Below are positions 60,056-64,000 of a DNA stretch of 64,000 nucleotides, piece after piece; position 1 is the stretch's first letter, and each line of letters begins with the position of its first letter. Below the pieces are notes generated by a model. The model had not been told where the DNA came from, did not search any database, and saw only the letters and a program-made list of their open reading frames with translations. The translations under genes and the position numbers were made by a program. The stretch covers positions 1,394,001 to 1,458,000 of the forward strand of contig NZ_CP108581.1 of the NCBI RefSeq assembly GCF_036010665.1, in the 5' to 3' direction. The DNA is from Microbispora sp. NBC_01189. GTDB lineage: Bacteria; Actinomycetota; Actinomycetes; Streptosporangiales; Streptosporangiaceae.

Positions 60056-62227
60056 TCAGGCCTTCTCCAGGAACTCGGCGCGCTCGTCCGAGACCAGGGC
60101 GTCGATCTCGGCGCGCAGCGCCGGGTGGCCCGACAGCCCGGGGTCGGCGGTCAGCAGCGCGGTCGCCTCGGCGCGGGCGGCCTCGATGACGTCCTCGTCC
60201 CGCAGCAGCTGCAGCAGCTTGAGCGACGACCTGCGCCCCGACTGGGCGGCGCCGAGCACGTCGCCCTCCCGGCGCTGCTCCAGGTCGACCCGGGACAGCT
60301 CGAAGCCGTCGAGGGTCGTCGCCACGGCGTCGAGCCTGCGGCGCGCCGCGGTGCCCTCCGGCGCCTCGCTCACCAGCAGGCACAGCCCGGGCAGGCCGCC
60401 CCGCCCGACCCGGCCGCGCAACTGGTGCAGCTGGGAGACGCCGAAGCGGTCGGCGTCCATGATGACCATGACCGACGAGTTGGGGACGTCGACGCCGACC
60501 TCGATGACCGTGGTCGCCACCAGGACGTCGATCTCCCCCCGGGCGAAGGCGCGCATCACCGCGTCCTTGTCCTCGGGCGCCAGCTTGCCGTGCAGCGCCT
60601 CGATCCGCAGCCCGGCGAGGGGACCCTCCGCGAGCGTCCGCGCGACGTCGAGCACCGCCAGGGGCGGCCGGCGCTCGTCGTCGGCCTTCGCCAGGTCGCC
60701 CTCGTCGCCCTCCTGGTCGCCGATGCGCGGGCACACCACGTACGCCTGGCGGCCGAGGCCGGTCTCCTCGCGGACCCGCTGCCACGCCCGGTCGAGGTAG
60801 TGGGGCTTCTCGGCGGCGGGCACCACGTGCGTGGTGATGGGAGCGCGGCCGGAGGGCAGCTGGGACAGCGTGGAGACCTCCAGGTCGCCGAACACGGTCA
60901 TCGCGACCGTGCGCGGGATCGGCGTCGCCGTCATGACCAGCACATGGGGCCGCCCGCCGCCGCCCTTCTCCCGCAGCGCGTCGCGCTGCTCGACGCCGAA
61001 CCTGTGCTGCTCGTCGACCACGACCAGCCCGAGGTCGAAGAACTGGACGTGCTCCTGGAGCACGGCGTGGGTGCCGATCACGATGCCGGCCGTGCCGGAG
61101 GCCGCGTCGAGCAGCGCGCTCCTCCGCGCCGCCGCGCCCATGGACCCGGTGAGCAGCGCGACCGCGGTGCCGCCGAGCATGCCGCCGGCCGCGAGATCGC
61201 CCAGCATGGCCACGATCGACCGGTGGTGCTGCTGGGCGAGCACCTCGGTGGGGGCGAGCAGCACGGCCTGGCCGCCGGAGTCGACCACCTGGAGCATCGC
61301 GCGCAGCGCGACCACGGTCTTGCCCGCGCCGACCTCGCCCTGCAGGAGCCGGTGCATGGGGTGGGCGCGGGCGAGGTCGGCCGCGATCTCCTCGCCGACC
61401 CGCCGCTGCCCCTCGGTGAGCTCGAACGGCAGCCGCTTGTCGAACTCCCCGAGCAGCCCGCCCTCGCGCCGGGCGCGGGGCGTGGCGGCCCAGGCGGAGG
61501 CGGCCATCCGCCGCCGCACCAGGACGGCCTGCAACACGAACGCCTCGTCGAACTTCAGCCGGTCGTGGGCCCGCGCGACGTCCCCCTGGCCGCGCGGCCG
61601 GTGGACCAGGCGCAGCGCGTCCTCGATCGGCAGCAGGCCCAGCCGTTCCCGCAGCTCGCCGGGGACGGGGTCGTCCAGGCTGAGCACGTCGAGCACCGTC
61701 TGCACGGCCCGGCGGATCTTCCAGCTCGGCAGTCCCTGGCCCGACGGATAGATCGGCACCAGCGCGGAGGCGAACTCCTCGGCCGTCTCCGCCGTCTCGT
61801 CGAACGACTCGTACTCGGGATGGGTGAGCGAGACGCGCCGGGACTTCCCGGCGACGAAGACGCCGACCTTCCCCGAGAACATCGCCTCGGTGCCCGGCGG
61901 GAGCCGCTGCTCGGCGACGTAGGCGCCCTTGCCGAAGAACGCCAGGTGCAGCCGCTCCCTGCCGTCCGTCACCACCATGTCGAGCCAGGTGCCCTGCCGG
62001 TTCTTCATCGGCCTGCGGACCGCGGACGACACCTTGGCGACCACGGTCACGTGCTCGTCGTGCTCCAGTGACGCGATCGGCGTCAGCTCACCCCGCTGGG
62101 CGTAGCGCCGCGGATAGTGGCGCAGCAGTTCGCCGACCGTGCTGATGCCCAGCGCGCTCTCCAGTGGGGCGGCGGACCTGCCGACCGCCTTCTTGAGCGG
62201 CTCGTCGAAGCTCGTCACGACACTCAT
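60056..62227 (-). CDS. recG: ATP-dependent DNA helicase RecG
   Basis: 723 residues. The N-terminal wedge/OB domain (about 60-160, with VVAKVSSAVRRPMKNRQGTW) is followed by helicase motif I GEVGAGKTVVALRA, motif II VVDEQHRFGVEQR and motif III MTATPIPRT; the C-terminal TRG region QLRGRVGRGGLPGLC is intact. It reverses stalled replication forks. The start is 28 bases after the DAK2-domain gene. Confidence 0.96.
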   Translation of the reverse strand: MSVVTSFDEPLKKAVGRSAAPLESALGISTVGELLRHYPRRYAQRGELTPIASLEHDEHVTVVAKVSSAVRRPMKNRQGTWLDMVVTDGRERLHLAFFGKGAYVAEQRLPPGTEAMFSGKVGVFVAGKSRRVSLTHPEYESFDETAETAEEFASALVPIYPSGQGLPSWKIRRAVQTVLDVLSLDDPVPGELRERLGLLPIEDALRLVHRPRGQGDVARAHDRLKFDEAFVLQAVLVRRRMAASAWAATPRARREGGLLGEFDKRLPFELTEGQRRVGEEIAADLARAHPMHRLLQGEVGAGKTVVALRAMLQVVDSGGQAVLLAPTEVLAQQHHRSIVAMLGDLAAGGMLGGTAVALLTGSMGAAARRSALLDAASGTAGIVIGTHAVLQEHVQFFDLGLVVVDEQHRFGVEQRDALREKGGGGRPHVLVMTATPIPRTVAMTVFGDLEVSTLSQLPSGRAPITTHVVPAAEKPHYLDRAWQRVREETGLGRQAYVVCPRIGDQEGDEGDLAKADDERRPPLAVLDVARTLAEGPLAGLRIEALHGKLAPEDKDAVMRAFARGEIDVLVATTVIEVGVDVPNSSVMVIMDADRFGVSQLHQLRGRVGRGGLPGLCLLVSEAPEGTAARRRLDAVATTLDGFELSRVDLEQRREGDVLGAAQSGRRSSLKLLQLLRDEDVIEAARAEATALLTADPGLSGHPALRAEIDALVSDERAEFLEKA

Positions 62228-62255
62228 TACTACCCGTACCGGCCGACAATCGGGC

Positions 62256-63947
62256 TCACTCCGCGCCGATCAGGAGGGGATATCCGCCCTGCCCGCCCTC
62301 GTACACGACGATCTCGAGGTCGGGCCGCGTCCGCTCCAGGTCGTCCTCGACGGCCCGCGCGACCTCCGGCGGCGCGCCCGCGCCGATGACGAGCGTGACC
62401 ATCTCGCTGCCGCCCGACACCAGGCGCCGGGCGACCTCGACCGCGGTCGCGGCCAAATCCGCGCCGATCAGCGCGACCTCGCCGTCCACCACCCCGAGCA
62501 CCTCGCCGGGACGGCACAGGCCCGCGCTGGTCACCGCCGCGCGGTCGGCCACCCACACGTGCCCGTGCCGGGTGTGCCCGGCCGCGTCCGTCATCGCCAC
62601 GATGTCGTCGTCGAACCGGCGGAGCGGGTCGTGCACGGCCAGCGCGGCGAGTCCCTGCACGGAGGCCCGGGTGGGCAGGACGCTGACGGTCGCGCCCTCC
62701 TCCCTGGCGATCTCGGCGGCGGCGACCGCCACGTCGTACACGGCGGCGTCGTTGGGCAGCACCGCGACCTCCGCGCCGGCGTCGCGGATCGCCCGCACCA
62801 GCGCGGCGACCGGCGGAACCGACCCCGGCTCGCGCCGTACGACCACCGCGCCCGCCTCCGCGAACAGGGCCGCCAGGCCGTCTCCGGCGGCGACCGCCAC
62901 CACTCCCCTGACCGGGCCCGGCTCGTGCGGCCGCGCCCCGAGCCAGGTGACCCTGATCCGGTACGGGCGCCCGGCCCGGAGCCCGGCCTCGACGGCCGCG
63001 CCCGCGTCGTCCACGTGGACGTGGACGTTCCACAGGCCCTCCCCGCCGACGATCACCAGGCTGTCGCCGAGCGCGTCGAGCTCCGCCCTCAGCCGGCCCA
63101 CCCCGTCCGCGCCCGCGTCCAGGAGGTACATGACCTCGTAGCCGGGGCCGTCCGCGTGCCGCCCGGCCTCTTCCCGCGCGCGCCCGCCGCGCGCCTCCGG
63201 CACAAGACCGACGCGCGCCTCCGGCACGACTTTCCCGCGCGCCTCCGGCACGGGCCTGACGCGCGCCTCCGGCACGACTTTCCCGCGCGCCTCCGGCACG
63301 ACCCGCCCGGCCGGGGCGGGCACCTCGTGCCGCTCGCTGTACGCCTCGATCACCACCTCGGCCAGGCTCTCCAGGACGATCACCAGCCCGGCCGCGCCGG
63401 CGTCGACCACGCCGTTGCGGGACAGCACGTCGAGCTGCCCGGTCGTGCGGCGCAGCGCCCGCCGCGCCTCCTCCGCCGCGAGGCGGGCCACCCCGGCCAG
63501 GTCGTCCGGCGCGTCCCGTACGGCCCGCGCGGCGGCGGACAGCACGGTGAGCAGGGTGCCCTCCACCGGCCTGGCCACCGCCGCCCGGGCCGTCTCGGCC
63601 GCCCTCGCGAGGCCGGCGCGCAGGTCGGCGCCGTCGCCCCGGGCCGGGCCGAGCGTGTCGGCGAGGCCCTTGAGCGCCTGGCTGACGATCACGCCGGAGT
63701 TGCCCCGCGCGCCGAGCAGCGCTCCACGGGCCAGCGCCGCCCAGGTGGCGTCGCCGTCCGCGCCGGCGGGCAGCGCGTCCAGCGCGTCCGCCGCGGACAG
63801 GAGGGTGAGGTGCAGGTTCGTCCCGGTGTCCCCGTCCGGCACGGGGAAGACGTTGAGCGCGTCGATCTCCGTCCTGGCCCGGCCGAGCGCCGTGGCGCAG
63901 TGCCGGGACCAGCGCCGTACGGCGGGGGGATCGAGCTCCTTGAGCAT
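62256..63947 (-). CDS. DAK2-domain (FakA/YloV-like) protein
   Basis: 563 residues. The N-terminal DAK2 kinase domain has NVFPVPDGDTGTNLHLTL (nucleotide/metal loop) and LLGARGNSGVIVSQ. A linker with five 8-residue repeats (about 214-253) precedes the middle and C-terminal FakA-like domains (VMYLLDAGADG ... DAAVYDVAVAAAEIA). In Firmicutes FakA phosphorylates fatty acids bound to FakB; the partner is not in this window. It sits next to recG as in most actinomycetes. Confidence 0.92.
   Translation of the reverse strand: MLKELDPPAVRRWSRHCATALGRARTEIDALNVFPVPDGDTGTNLHLTLLSAADALDALPAGADGDATWAALARGALLGARGNSGVIVSQALKGLADTLGPARGDGADLRAGLARAAETARAAVARPVEGTLLTVLSAAARAVRDAPDDLAGVARLAAEEARRALRRTTGQLDVLSRNGVVDAGAAGLVIVLESLAEVVIEAYSERHEVPAPAGRVVPEARGKVVPEARVRPVPEARGKVVPEARVGLVPEARGGRAREEAGRHADGPGYEVMYLLDAGADGVGRLRAELDALGDSLVIVGGEGLWNVHVHVDDAGAAVEAGLRAGRPYRIRVTWLGARPHEPGPVRGVVAVAAGDGLAALFAEAGAVVVRREPGSVPPVAALVRAIRDAGAEVAVLPNDAAVYDVAVAAAEIAREEGATVSVLPTRASVQGLAALAVHDPLRRFDDDIVAMTDAAGHTRHGHVWVADRAAVTSAGLCRPGEVLGVVDGEVALIGADLAATAVEVARRLVSGGSEMVTLVIGAGAPPEVARAVEDDLERTRPDLEIVVYEGGQGGYPLLIGAE
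63189..63308. repeat. 24-bp in-frame tandem repeat, five copies
   Basis: Five units spaced exactly 24 bp (63189, 63213, 63237, 63261, 63285), each containing gcgcgcctccggcac. They encode eight-residue repeats of the form VPEARxxx in the DAK2 protein linker. Alternate units are most alike (ggcacgactttccc versus ggcacgggcctgac), suggesting a past duplication of a 48-bp pair. Confidence 0.95.
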
Positions 63948-64000
63948 CCGCCGTCCTTCCTTCCGCGCGCCCCGGCCCCGCGATGCGCTACCGTTGGCGG

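Noticed and set aside
63189..63308. CRISPR-like array
   Set aside because: The 24-bp period has no unique spacers, is in frame with a coding sequence, and encodes a peptide repeat.

Overview
The window is high-GC DNA with frequent GTG and TTG starts and the housekeeping order ftsY-smc-(acylphosphatase)-mutM-rnc-rpmF-yceD-coaD-rsmD-recG-DAK2. With the MprAB-type two-component pair, the Rpn-like protein and the XRE/small-protein cluster, this points to an actinomycete, most likely of the Streptosporangiales. The species cannot be named from the sequence.

Layout. 1-5.7 kb: start of an aldose epimerase, a cytochrome P450, NhaA, tRNA-Lys(CTT), and a secreted double-psi-barrel protein with a long structured leader. 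5.3-9.2 kb: a small acidic protein, response regulator, histidine kinase and OsmC in one operon, a holin-like membrane protein, and a decayed CynX-type transporter. 9.3-13.7 kb: a LacI regulator facing a sugar ABC transporter operon, with the same palindromic operator upstream of both. 13.8-22.9 kb: an ABC exporter, a MerR regulator, an exported pentapeptide-repeat membrane protein, an aldo/keto reductase behind a MerR-type operator, an ABC ATPase/permease pair and an MFS transporter.

22.9-30.4 kb is accessory. A complete 1,586-bp IS66-type element, with 15-bp inverted repeats and an 8-bp target duplication, splits a gene for a cysteine-rich secreted protein that lies upstream of a lipoprotein gene. 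Removing the insertion and one target copy restores a 360-codon frame exactly. Next come a frameshifted Rpn-like gene, an XRE/TPR regulator, two small overlapping genes, a possible small RNA cassette and a DUF3800-like gene.

30.5-46.4 kb is metabolic and cell-surface: TetR and a GH1 beta-glucosidase, a secreted peptidoglycan-hydrolase-like protein, a very large M14 carboxypeptidase, aldehyde dehydrogenase, an alpha/beta hydrolase, TypA, SodC, a lipoprotein polysaccharide deacetylase, a DMT exporter, a SigR-like ECF sigma factor without an adjacent anti-sigma gene, and a Cds1-like PLP enzyme.

46.4-49.9 kb is the best candidate for an undescribed system. A 24-codon peptide gene with a good ribosome binding site is followed by a strong hairpin, then a TPR protein with a degenerate ATPase-like N-terminus, then an overlapping MFS exporter, all on the minus strand. 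50-64 kb is the conserved chromosome segregation, secretion, RNA processing and DNA repair block. It has a 15-bp hairpin upstream of rnc and in-frame tandem repeats in the DAK2-domain gene.
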